Source: Elusimicrobia bacterium GWA2_62_23 | GTDB lineage: Bacteria > Elusimicrobiota > Elusimicrobia > Elusimicrobiales > UBA9959 | Assembly: GCA_001799635.1 (NCBI GenBank) | Contig: MGTV01000037.1 | Coordinates: forward strand, 1-64,000 | Length of the DNA: 64,000 nt | Reading direction: 5' to 3' | Shown here: positions 1 through 7,470 of the stretch, piece after piece | How positions within the stretch are numbered: position 1 is the stretch's first letter | How the letters are laid out: every line of letters begins with the position of its first letter | The notes under the pieces: model-generated | Seen by the model: the letters and a program-made list of their open reading frames with translations, nothing else | Database searches by the model: none | What the model was told of the DNA's origin: nothing | Program-made: the position numbers and the translations under genes

Positions 1-182
1 TGAGCGGCATATCAAAGATTTACGACGAAGAAGGCGTGCTGACAATTAAAACCAACTATTTGGACGGTAAAAAGAACGGGGTCGAAGAAATTTACAAGCA
101 CAAAAGCGGTCTCATCGTCAGAAAGACATACAAACTGGGGAAATTGGTAAAAGAAGAAACCGTCCGTTCCGTCCAACCCTGA
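1..182 (+). CDS. C-terminal fragment of a MORN-repeat (YwqK-like) protein
   Basis: An open frame enters from the left edge and ends at the TGA at 180-182, giving about 60 residues. The sequence shows the alternating pattern of MORN_2 / YwqK-type repeats: a G-x-x-K-x-Y-x-x-x-G-V-L element, then a Y-L-D-G-K-K-N-G-V element and a further Y-K-L-G-K element. Such repeats form beta-hairpin arrays and occur in surface, lipoprotein and toxin-antitoxin contexts. The N-terminus lies outside the window, so a signal peptide or function cannot be judged. It converges with glgA, with a hairpin terminator between them. Confidence 0.6.
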   Translation, partial: SGISKIYDEEGVLTIKTNYLDGKKNGVEEIYKHKSGLIVRKTYKLGKLVKEETVRSVQP

Positions 183-191
183 AGAAAGAAA

Positions 192-212
192 AAGCCCCTT
201 GCGGGGCCTTCT
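192..212 (-). terminator. Rho-independent terminator of the glgA operon
   Basis: The hairpin GCCCC-TTGC-GGGGC (194-207) is followed, read on the minus strand, by TTTTTCTTTC. It lies 20-40 bp past the glgA stop codon. On the plus strand the tract after the stem is C/T-rich and weaker, so it serves mainly glgA but may also end the MORN gene. Confidence 0.75.
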
Positions 213-232
213 CCTAATGACCTGGCCGTCTT

Positions 233-1690
233 CTACAGCTGCCGGCGCTGGATGGCTATGTTGAAGAGTTTTATGTAGGCTTCGGCCGACTTGTGCCAGG
301 CGAAGTCGCCGCGCATGGCGTTGCGCACCATCATGTTCCAGTTCTCGCGCCAGCCGTACAGCGACACGATATGCCCCAGCACCGAGTGCAGCTGCGCCGG
401 GTCAGCGTTGTCTATCGCGAAGCCGTTGGAATCCTTCGGCTCCCCGTTATAGAACACCGTATCCTTCAGCCCGCCCGTGCGCGTCACCACCGGCAGCGTG
501 CCGTAGCGCATGGAGATCATCTGCGAAAGCCCGCACGGTTCGAAGCGCGAAGGCATGATAAAGATATCCGACCCGCCGTAGATCTTGTGGGCCAGCGCCT
601 CGTCCATGCCGGTGCGGAAAGCCACCCGCTTGGGGTTGGCCGCCGCCAGCGCGCCGAAAGCGTCCGCCAGGCCCGGGTCGCCCGCGCCCAACACCACGAA
701 CTGCATCTTATCGAGGAAATCAGGGGCCGCCTTCAGCAGCACGTCCAGGCCCTTCTGCTGGTCCAGCCGGCTCACCACGCCGGCCAGGATCAGGTCCTTG
801 TTCTCCTCCAGGCCCAGCTCCTTCTGCAGCGCCTTCTTGCAGGCCGCCTTGCCGCGCTGGAAGCTCTTGAGCTCGTAGCCGCGGTCCAGGAAAGTGTCGG
901 TGGCCGGGTCCCAGATCTCCTCGTCGATGCCGTTGAGGATGCCGAACAGGTCCGAGGTACGGTGCTTGAGCACCCCCTCCAGCCCGTGGCCGAACTCCGG
1001 CCGGTACTGGATCTCGCTGGCGTAGGTGGGGCTCACCGTGGTCACCAGGTCCGAGAACACCAGGCCCGACTTCATGAAATTTATGCCGCCGTAGAACTCC
1101 AGCCGCTCGGGCGTGAAATCCAGCCAGGAGAAGCCCGCCTTCAGCAGCGTTTCCTTGGGGAACATGCCCTGGTAGGCGATGTTATGGATGGTAAAGACAG
1201 AGGCCGTCTTGGCGAAGAAGGAGTCTATCTTATAGAGCGTGCGCAGATAGGCCGGCACCAGGCCGGTCTGCCAGTCGTGGCAGTGGATCACGTCCGGCTT
1301 GAAACCTATGAACTTGGCGCCTTCCAGCACCGCGCGCGAGAAGAACACGAACCGCTCGTCGTTATCCTCGTAATCGCCCTGCGCCGAACGGTAGATGCCG
1401 GGCCGGTCGAAAAATTTCGGGTTCTCTATGAAATAGACGGCCACCTTGCCCCACTGCACGCGGCTCATAGTGGCGGTCTCCACCCTGCCGCCCACCGGGA
1501 TGAGGAAACTGCCGCCAGTGGCCTTGGGTGAGAACGCCCCGCCGCCCACGTTGCGGTAGCGCGGCAGGAACAGCACCACCTCCGCGTCCTCGGCCCGGGA
1601 GAAGACCTGCGACAGGGCTCCGGTCACGTCGGCCAGGCCGCCGGTCTTGCAGAAAGGGAAAGCTTCGCTGGCTGCGATGAGTATCTTCAT
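233..1690 (-). CDS. glgA: Glycogen synthase (ADP-glucose type, GT5)
   Basis: 485 residues, the usual length for bacterial GlgA. It transfers glucose from ADP-glucose to the non-reducing end of glycogen in the cytoplasm. The N-terminus carries the ADP-glucose-binding K-T-G-G-L-A-D-V motif at about residues 16-23. The C-terminal GT-B half holds the conserved E-P-C-G-L-S-Q and T-G-G-L-K-D-T-V region around the catalytic glutamate. The ATG at 1690 has GGAGG a few bases upstream. It is the last gene of the minus-strand run starting at the site-2 protease gene and lies 18 bp after galT, so both sugar-nucleotide genes are probably co-transcribed. Confidence 0.95.
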   Translation of the reverse strand: MKILIAASEAFPFCKTGGLADVTGALSQVFSRAEDAEVVLFLPRYRNVGGGAFSPKATGGSFLIPVGGRVETATMSRVQWGKVAVYFIENPKFFDRPGIYRSAQGDYEDNDERFVFFSRAVLEGAKFIGFKPDVIHCHDWQTGLVPAYLRTLYKIDSFFAKTASVFTIHNIAYQGMFPKETLLKAGFSWLDFTPERLEFYGGINFMKSGLVFSDLVTTVSPTYASEIQYRPEFGHGLEGVLKHRTSDLFGILNGIDEEIWDPATDTFLDRGYELKSFQRGKAACKKALQKELGLEENKDLILAGVVSRLDQQKGLDVLLKAAPDFLDKMQFVVLGAGDPGLADAFGALAAANPKRVAFRTGMDEALAHKIYGGSDIFIMPSRFEPCGLSQMISMRYGTLPVVTRTGGLKDTVFYNGEPKDSNGFAIDNADPAQLHSVLGHIVSLYGWRENWNMMVRNAMRGDFAWHKSAEAYIKLFNIAIQRRQL

Positions 1691-1708
1691 AAATCCTCCG
1701 CCCCGGGG

Positions 1709-2695
1709 CTAAAGCTTGAACTTCCGCCCCGTATTGAGTATCTCGGCCGCGTCCTCCGGCGAGACGGTATTGATGTAAAAACCGGTGCCCCATTCGAAGC
1801 CCGCCACGTGGGTGAGCTTGGGCATGATCTCGATGTGCCAGTGGTAATGCTCGGCCGAAGGCTCCTGCACCGGCATGGTGTGCACTATCAGATTGTAGGA
1901 GAGGTCCGGCAGGGAGGCGTTGAGCTTGGCCAGCGTGGTCTTGAGCACGGCGGCCAGGGAAGACGCCTGGGAGCCGGGCAGGTCCTCGAAGTGGCTGGCG
2001 TGCTTCTTGGGCAGGATCCAGGTCTCGAAGGAGAACCGGCTGGCGTACGGGGTCACGGCCAGGAAATCGGCGTTCTCTCCCACCACCCGCAGCTTGAAAT
2101 CGCTCTCCTCTCGCACGATATCGCAGAAGACGCAGGTGCCGCGCTCGCGGTGGTAGTCGGCCGCGCCGTCTATCTCCTGCATCACGCGCAGCGGGGCCAT
2201 GGGCATGGCGATGATCTGGGAATGCGGGTGCAGCAGGCTCGCCCCGGCGTTGCGGCCGTGGTTCTTGAAGATCATCACGTACTTGATGCGCGCGTCCTTC
2301 TTGATCTCCTTCACCCGCAGGGCGAAGGTGCGCACCACGTCGGCCACGGCTTCATCGGACATCTGCTCCAGCAGCCGGCCGTGTTCCGGGGTCTCTATGA
2401 CCACTTCGTGGAAGCCCATGCCGTCCATCTTGTCGTAGATGCCGGAATGGCGGTTCTCCACGGAGCCGCCGGCCTCGAGGGCAGGGTATTTGTTGCGCAC
2501 CACGCGCAGGCGCCAGCGGCCGTCGGGGCCTGGCAGGGAATAGATCTCGGGCGGGGTCAGACTCTCGTGACCGGCGCAGAAGGGGCAGGCGTAGCCCGAC
2601 TCGTGGCCGGCACGGAACTCGTTCGGGCGCAGGCCGCGCTCCGAGGCGATGATCACCCAGCGGCCGAAGACGGGATCTTTTCTTATTTCAGGCAT
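1709..2695 (-). CDS. galT: Galactose-1-phosphate uridylyltransferase family protein
   Basis: 328 residues, HIT superfamily. The active-site motif H156-P-H158-S-Q160 is present, with H156 or H158 as the expected nucleotidylated histidine. A zinc-type C-P-F-C sits near residues 37-40, and a second H-Y-H-W-H-I-E cluster lies toward the C-terminus. GalT swaps UDP between UDP-glucose and Gal-1-P; close relatives act on ADP-glucose or other hexose-1-phosphates. No galE or galK is nearby and glgA follows, so a role in nucleotide-sugar supply for glycogen is possible (inference). I see no clear Shine-Dalgarno before the ATG, which lies 22 bp after scpB, so coupled translation is likely. Confidence 0.88.
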   Translation of the reverse strand: MPEIRKDPVFGRWVIIASERGLRPNEFRAGHESGYACPFCAGHESLTPPEIYSLPGPDGRWRLRVVRNKYPALEAGGSVENRHSGIYDKMDGMGFHEVVIETPEHGRLLEQMSDEAVADVVRTFALRVKEIKKDARIKYVMIFKNHGRNAGASLLHPHSQIIAMPMAPLRVMQEIDGAADYHRERGTCVFCDIVREESDFKLRVVGENADFLAVTPYASRFSFETWILPKKHASHFEDLPGSQASSLAAVLKTTLAKLNASLPDLSYNLIVHTMPVQEPSAEHYHWHIEIMPKLTHVAGFEWGTGFYINTVSPEDAAEILNTGRKFKL

Positions 2696-2717
2696 TTAAT
2701 GACGGCGGCGGAAAAAG

Positions 2718-3527
2718 CTAGTTGTTCTCCCTCGGCTCCTCCGGGGAAGTCTCGGAAGGCTGCTCGGCCACGGCGGCCTCCACCTGGGCCTCTTCGGGCG
2801 CCGGTTCGCCGGTCTCGGGCTCTTCGGCCTGGACCTCGGCGTTCTGCTCCCCCTCGGGGATGGCTTCGGCCGCGGGCTCGCCTTCGGCGGCCTCGACGGC
2901 GGCCTGGGCCGGGTCCTGCGGCGGGGCGCCTTCGGCCACCGGCTCGCCCAGGGAATCCTGCTCTATCAGCTCCACCGCCGTGCTCTGCGCGGCGGCGGCC
3001 ACGTTCTCTATGTTGAAGCTTTCGAGCTTGGGCAGGTCGTCCAGGGAATTCAGGCCGAACTGGCGCAGGAACTCGCTGGTGGTACCGTAAAGTATCGGGC
3101 GGCCTATGCTCTCGCGCCGGCCCACCACGGTGATGAGCCTGCGCTGGGTGAGGGTCTCGAGCGGGCCTATCACTTCCACGCCGCGGATGGCCTCTATCTC
3201 GGCCCTGGTCAGCGGCTGTTTGTAAGCGATGATGCACAGCGTCTCCAGGGCGGCCTGGGTCAGGCGCACGGTCATCTTGTTCTGGTACAGCTTGCGCACC
3301 CAGATGCCGTACTCGCTGCGGGTGGCGAGCTGCCAGCCGCCGGCCACCTGCATCACCTGCAGGGTGCGGCCTTCCTCGTCGTAAGTCTTGCGCAGTTCCT
3401 GCAGCAGGCCTTCCACGCGCTCCTTGTTGCGGACCTCGCAGAGCTGGGCCAGGCGGTTCACCGGCAGCGGCGCGTCGGTGATGAACAGCAGCGTTTCCAA
3501 AATTTTCTTAAGTTCTGCGTCTTCCAT
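2718..3527 (-). CDS. scpB: Segregation and condensation protein B
   Basis: 269 residues. The first ~175 residues are a typical ScpB with two winged-helix units (L-E-T-L-L-F-I-T-D-A-P-L start; A-L-E-T-L-C-I-I-A-Y-K-Q-P-L-T-R in the middle; Y-G-T-T-S-E-F-L at the end). ScpB with ScpA and SMC forms the condensin-like complex needed for chromosome segregation. The last ~90 residues are an acidic, Ala/Pro/Glu-rich low-complexity tail absent from short ScpB proteins and probably disordered. Start ATG 3527 has GAGAGG upstream. It lies 14 bp after scpA, the classical pairing. Confidence 0.93.
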   Translation of the reverse strand: MEDAELKKILETLLFITDAPLPVNRLAQLCEVRNKERVEGLLQELRKTYDEEGRTLQVMQVAGGWQLATRSEYGIWVRKLYQNKMTVRLTQAALETLCIIAYKQPLTRAEIEAIRGVEVIGPLETLTQRRLITVVGRRESIGRPILYGTTSEFLRQFGLNSLDDLPKLESFNIENVAAAAQSTAVELIEQDSLGEPVAEGAPPQDPAQAAVEAAEGEPAAEAIPEGEQNAEVQAEEPETGEPAPEEAQVEAAVAEQPSETSPEEPRENN

Positions 3528-3541
3528 GTTTACCTCTCAGA

Positions 3542-4336
3542 TCAGTTCTGCTGAGCCGTGGGCGGCTCCGGCGCGGGCTCCTGCGGCGCGGCTTCGGCCG
3601 CGGGCTCGGCGTGGGGAGCCGGCTCGGCGGGCGCGGCTTGCGGCGGAGCAGGATAAATGCGCACCTCGGTATAGGCCTCGTCCTGCGAAACCAGTATCTT
3701 GCGCTGCTTGATGAGCTCCAGCAGGGCCATGAAACAGGTGATCACGCCCAGGCGCCTGGTCTCGGACGCGAACACGTCGTCGAGCAGCATCCACTCGCGG
3801 CCTTCCAGCATCTTCTCTATCTTGGCCACGCGGGATTCTATGGGGAACTGGTCGGCCTCCACTTCGCGGCTGGCCTCCACGCGCACGAAGGCCCTTTTTA
3901 CGGCGTCCATGAGCGCGTAGAAATCCAGGTCCAGGTACTTTTCCTCACTGGTGAACACCGGCGAGCCGCGGTAGAAGGAATCCTTGAACTTGTTGAAGCG
4001 GCCGTTCATCTCCCTGGAGGCTTCCTTGTAGCGCTGGTACTCTTCCAGCATGCTCACCAGGGCGCCGCGCGGGTCGGGGCCGTTCTCGCCGTCCTGCACC
4101 TCGGGCGCGGGCAGCAGCATCTTGGCCTTTATCTGCATCAGCGTGGCGGCCATCACCAGGAACTCGCCGGCCACCTCGAGGTTGAGGCTCTTCATCACGT
4201 CCAGGTACTGCAGGTACTCGGCCGTGATGTTGGAGATGGGGATATCGTAAATGTCCAGGTTGTTCTTCTTGATGAGGTGCATCAGAAGGTCGAGCGGACC
4301 CTCGAAATTCTCCAGGTGGATGTCTATGGCGCTCAT
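3542..4336 (-). CDS. scpA: Segregation and condensation protein A (kleisin)
   Basis: 264 residues. The N-terminal signature F-E-G-P-L-D-L-L-M-H-L-I is at residues 13-24, and the C-terminal winged helix, which binds the SMC cap, spans roughly 170-235. ScpA is the kleisin that bridges the two SMC heads. A 30-residue Ala/Pro/Glu tail ends the protein, similar in composition to the tail of the ScpB encoded next to it. The ATG overlaps the trpS stop by 4 bp, implying translational coupling. Confidence 0.94.
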   Translation of the reverse strand: MSAIDIHLENFEGPLDLLMHLIKKNNLDIYDIPISNITAEYLQYLDVMKSLNLEVAGEFLVMAATLMQIKAKMLLPAPEVQDGENGPDPRGALVSMLEEYQRYKEASREMNGRFNKFKDSFYRGSPVFTSEEKYLDLDFYALMDAVKRAFVRVEASREVEADQFPIESRVAKIEKMLEGREWMLLDDVFASETRRLGVITCFMALLELIKQRKILVSQDEAYTEVRIYPAPPQAAPAEPAPHAEPAAEAAPQEPAPEPPTAQQN

Positions 4337-5424
4337 ATCAGACCCGCCGCCTTGGAAACGGCCGCCATCTTGGCCGAAGCCGCCGCGCGCGCCTTGGCGG
4401 CGCCGGCCGCCAGCAGCTCCTCCGGGTTCACGGAGGCCGCGAGCTCCGCCCGGCGGGCGCGCAGGGGGGCGAGTTCCTTTTCCATAAGTTCGATCAATTG
4501 TTTTTTGCAGGCGCCGCAGCCCACCTTACCCTCGCGGCACTCGGCCTCGCGGGCTTTCCAGTCGGGGTTATAGAGCTTGTGGAAAGCGCAGGCCACGCAG
4601 CCCTCGGGATGGCCCTTGTCGTCCACCTTCACCTTGAGCGGGTCGGTGTACATCTTCTTCACCTTCGTCTCCAGGCCCTTGGCGTCCTCGAAAATGCCTA
4701 TGGTGTTGCCGTAGGACTTGCTCATCTTGCGGCCGTCGAGGCCCGGCACCACGGGGGAGCTGGTGAACAGCGGCTCCGGCTCCGTCAGCACGGGGGCGCC
4801 GAACATGTGGTTGAAGCGGCGGGCGATATCGCGCGAGAGCTCCAGGTGCGGCAACTGGTCGCGGCCGATGGGCACGAACCTGGCGTCGTAAAGCATGATG
4901 TCGGCGGCCTGCAGCACCGGGTAGCCCAGGAAGCCCAGCGTGGCCATGTCGGAATGCAGCGCCAGCTCTCCGGCGTCGTGGCCGTGGGCCTCGGCGAGCT
5001 GTTTGGTCACGCCCTCGGCCTGCTTCATCTTGTCTTCCTGGCCCTTGTATTTCTGCTTGTGCAGTTCCTGCAGCTGGTCCTTGAAAGTGGGGTTGCGCAA
5101 CAGCCAACTGATGGGGGCCACCATGCCCAGCAGCAGCGCGAGCTCCGCGTGCTCCTTGACGTCGGACTGGCGGAAGAAGACGCTGCGCTCCGGGTCCAGG
5201 CCGATGGCCAGCCAGTCCAGCACCATCTCGCGGGTGTTGGCGGCTATGTTCTCGCTCTTGTCGGCGCCGGTGGTCAGCGCGTGCCAGTCCGCCACGAAAA
5301 AATAGCAGCCGTATTTATTCTGCAGGTCCACCCAGTTCCTGAGGGTGCCCCAGTAATTGCCCAGATGCAGCCGGCCGGTGGGCCTGGCGCCTGAGACTAC
5401 CACGGATTTAGTTTCTTTTTCCAT
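4333..5424 (-). CDS. trpS: Tryptophanyl-tRNA synthetase
   Basis: 363 residues, class Ic aminoacyl-tRNA synthetase that charges tRNA-Trp in the cytoplasm. The HIGH-equivalent is P-T-G-R-L-H-L-G-N-Y (about residues 16-25) and the KMSKS loop is intact (G-R-K-M-S-K-S-Y-G-N). Residues 275-310 contain several Cys (C-V-A-C, C-R-E-G-K-V-G-C-G-A-C), matching the zinc or iron-sulfur type C-x-x-C insert seen in a subset of bacterial TrpRS. It sits 12 bp after the protease gene and overlaps scpA by 4 bp. Confidence 0.95.
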   Translation of the reverse strand: MEKETKSVVVSGARPTGRLHLGNYWGTLRNWVDLQNKYGCYFFVADWHALTTGADKSENIAANTREMVLDWLAIGLDPERSVFFRQSDVKEHAELALLLGMVAPISWLLRNPTFKDQLQELHKQKYKGQEDKMKQAEGVTKQLAEAHGHDAGELALHSDMATLGFLGYPVLQAADIMLYDARFVPIGRDQLPHLELSRDIARRFNHMFGAPVLTEPEPLFTSSPVVPGLDGRKMSKSYGNTIGIFEDAKGLETKVKKMYTDPLKVKVDDKGHPEGCVACAFHKLYNPDWKAREAECREGKVGCGACKKQLIELMEKELAPLRARRAELAASVNPEELLAAGAAKARAAASAKMAAVSKAAGLI

Positions 5425-5436
5425 ATGTAAAGCCGT

Positions 5437-6069
5437 TCAAAAACCGCCCATCAGCGAGACCACCAGCAGCATGGCCAGGTTCAGCACCGGCCCCATCACC
5501 TTCTGCAGCAGGCCGGTGAACACCAGGGCGAGCAGGATATACATGCCGTAAGGGATATGCTTCTCGTAAATTTCCAGCGCCCGCCCCTTGAGCAGGCCAA
5601 GCGCGATCTGGCTGCCGTCGAGCGGGAACAGCGGGATCAGGTTGAAGACGGCCAGCATCAGGTTGATCAGCACCGCAAAACCGAACATGCGCAGCAGCGT
5701 CAGCGTCAGGTCCCCCGGCAGGAAGTCCAGCATCAGCAACTTTACGGCCGCGATGGAGAGCAGAGCCAGCAGGATATTCGAGAGCGGGCCGCTGAAAGCC
5801 ACCACGGCCATGTCCCTGCGCGGGCTGTGCATGCGGTACGGGTTCACGGGCACCGGCTTGGCCCAGCCTATGGCCGGGAAATTCATCAGCACGCAGACTA
5901 CCGGGATCAGCACCGTGCCTATGGGGTCCACGTGCGGCAGCGGGTTGAAGGAGAGCCGCCCGGAAAGATAAGCGGTATCGTCCCCGCGCCGGTAGGCCGC
6001 AAAGCCGTGCGCGAATTCATGAAAAATGACAGAAAAAAACAGCACCGGGAGCTGTAAAATCCACTCCAT
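5437..6069 (-). CDS. Site-2 protease family (M50) membrane zinc metalloprotease
   Basis: 210 residues, a compact M50 protease with about five or six hydrophobic segments. The zinc motif H17-E18-F-A-H21 lies inside the first membrane helix and the partner aspartate is in N-L-I-P-L-F-P-L-D-G near residue 150. Such proteins cleave substrates within the membrane; small stand-alone members without PDZ domains are widespread and mostly uncharacterised. A TATAAT on the minus strand ends 9 bp before the ATG, so the mRNA may be nearly leaderless. It is the first gene of the operon running through trpS, scpAB, galT and glgA. Confidence 0.88.
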   Translation of the reverse strand: MEWILQLPVLFFSVIFHEFAHGFAAYRRGDDTAYLSGRLSFNPLPHVDPIGTVLIPVVCVLMNFPAIGWAKPVPVNPYRMHSPRRDMAVVAFSGPLSNILLALLSIAAVKLLMLDFLPGDLTLTLLRMFGFAVLINLMLAVFNLIPLFPLDGSQIALGLLKGRALEIYEKHIPYGMYILLALVFTGLLQKVMGPVLNLAMLLVVSLMGGF

Positions 6070-6078
6070 AGATTTATA

Positions 6079-6084
6079 ATTATA
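6079..6084 (-). promoter_or_regulatory. -10 box of the protease-trpS-scpAB-galT-glgA operon
   Basis: TATAAT on the minus strand, 9 bp upstream of the ATG at 6069, inside an AT-rich stretch (6071-6093). The expected transcription start falls within about 3 bases of the start codon. No good -35 hexamer is visible at 17 bp. Confidence 0.5.
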
Positions 6085-6136
6085 TTAATATATCCACTAC
6101 TAAAGGAAGTCCGGCCCCCAAAATCGGGTTTTTTAG

Positions 6137-6163
6137 TATAATTCTAGGTGAATTTTCAGGGGA
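6137..6163 (+). promoter_or_regulatory. -10 box and Shine-Dalgarno of the UDP-sugar dehydrogenase gene
   Basis: TATAAT at 6137-6142 and AGGGGA at 6158-6163, 8 bp before the ATG at 6172. Transcription would start near 6149, downstream of an alternative GTG at 6148. This favours the ATG at 6172 as start. Confidence 0.6.
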
Positions 6164-6171
6164 TCATAACA

Positions 6172-7470
6172 ATGGAAAAACTCAAAAAACTCATCCTGGA
6201 GCGCAAGGCGAAGATAGGCATAGTGGGCCTGGGCTACGTGGGCCTGCCGCTCGCGGCCGAATTCGGCAAGGGCGGCTTCCAGGTGACCGGTTTCGAAGTG
6301 GACCAGCAGAAAGTGCGCGACATCAGGGACGCGGAATCCTATATCCCGGACGTGCCCACCGAAGAAGTGGCGAAACTCGTGAAGAAAGGCCTGCTCAAGG
6401 CCACCCTGGATTTCGCGGGCCTAAAAAAAATGGACGCGGTCATTATCTGCGTACCCACCCCCCTGCGCAAGAGCAAGGACCCCGACGTTTCCTATATAGT
6501 GGCCTCGGTCAAGGAAGCCCGCCGCTACCTGCGCCGCGGCCAGCTCATAGTGCTGGAGAGCACCACCTACCCCGGCACCACCCGCGAACTGGTGAAGCCC
6601 ATGCTGGAAGCCGGCGGCCTGAAAGCCGGCAAGGATTTCTTCCTGGCTTTCTCGCCGGAGCGCGTGGACCCGGGCAATAAGAAGTACGGCGTGAAGAACA
6701 CCCCGAAAGTGGTGGGCGGCCACACCCCCGCCTGCACGGAACTCGCCGGCCTGCTCTACGGGGCGGTAATAGACAAGGTGCTGAAAGTTTCCAGCACCGA
6801 GGCGGCCGAGCTGGTGAAGCTGCTGGAGAACACTTTCCGCGCCGTGAACATAGGCATGATCAACGAGATGGCCCTGATGTGCCACAAGCTGGGCCTCGAC
6901 GTGTGGGAGGTCATAGGCGCCGCGGCGTCCAAGCCTTTCGGCTTCATGCCTTTCTACCCCGGCCCCGGCATAGGCGGCCACTGCATCCCGCTGGACCCCC
7001 ATTACCTCGGCTGGAAGATGAAGACGCTCAACTTCGAGCCGCGCTTCATAGAGCTGGCCGGCGCCATCAATTCCTCCATGCCCGACCACGTGGTGGCGCG
7101 CCTCGGCGAGATCCTCAACACCCGCGGCCTGGCCCTCAGCCGCTCCAAGATACTGATGATAGGCATGGCCTACAAGCCCGACATCTCCGACCCGCGCGAA
7201 AGCCCGGCCCGGGACGTGCTGATACTGCTGGAGAAGACCGGAGCCAGGGCGGATTTCTACGACCCTTACGTCTCCGAGACCGACGTGGAAGGCGAGGTGC
7301 GCCGCGCCCGCAAGGACGCGCTGAAAAAAATAAAGCAGTACGACTGCGTGATGATAGTCACCCCGCACTCCTGCATAGATTACGCCGCCATTGTTAAGAA
7401 CGCCAGGCTGGTCTTTGACACCAGGAACGCCACCAAGGGCCTGAAAGGGAAGAATATCTTCAGGTTATGA
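6172..7470 (+). CDS. wbpA: UDP-N-acetyl-D-glucosamine 6-dehydrogenase (WbpA-type nucleotide-sugar dehydrogenase)
   Basis: 432 residues from the ATG at 6172. It should oxidise the C6 hydroxyl of a UDP-sugar to a uronate in two NAD-dependent steps. The Rossmann motif G-L-G-Y-V-G-L-P is at the N-terminus, F-S-P-E-R-V-D-P-G is typical of the WbpA/UDP-GlcNAc branch, and the catalytic cysteine is C271 in G-G-H-C-I-P-L-D-P. The expected use is in O-antigen or capsule sugar synthesis, but no other such gene is adjacent, so exact substrate is inferred. Its stop overlaps the next gene's start (ATGA), implying co-translation with a histidine kinase. Confidence 0.87.
   Translation: MEKLKKLILERKAKIGIVGLGYVGLPLAAEFGKGGFQVTGFEVDQQKVRDIRDAESYIPDVPTEEVAKLVKKGLLKATLDFAGLKKMDAVIICVPTPLRKSKDPDVSYIVASVKEARRYLRRGQLIVLESTTYPGTTRELVKPMLEAGGLKAGKDFFLAFSPERVDPGNKKYGVKNTPKVVGGHTPACTELAGLLYGAVIDKVLKVSSTEAAELVKLLENTFRAVNIGMINEMALMCHKLGLDVWEVIGAAASKPFGFMPFYPGPGIGGHCIPLDPHYLGWKMKTLNFEPRFIELAGAINSSMPDHVVARLGEILNTRGLALSRSKILMIGMAYKPDISDPRESPARDVLILLEKTGARADFYDPYVSETDVEGEVRRARKDALKKIKQYDCVMIVTPHSCIDYAAIVKNARLVFDTRNATKGLKGKNIFRL

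Noticed and set aside
293-1531. Long open frame antisense to glgA
   Set aside because: It mirrors the GC-rich third-position pattern of glgA, has no family match and no ribosome-binding site. Similar long antisense frames occur over trpS, nrdD, recG and the PLP-enzyme gene and were left out for the same reason.
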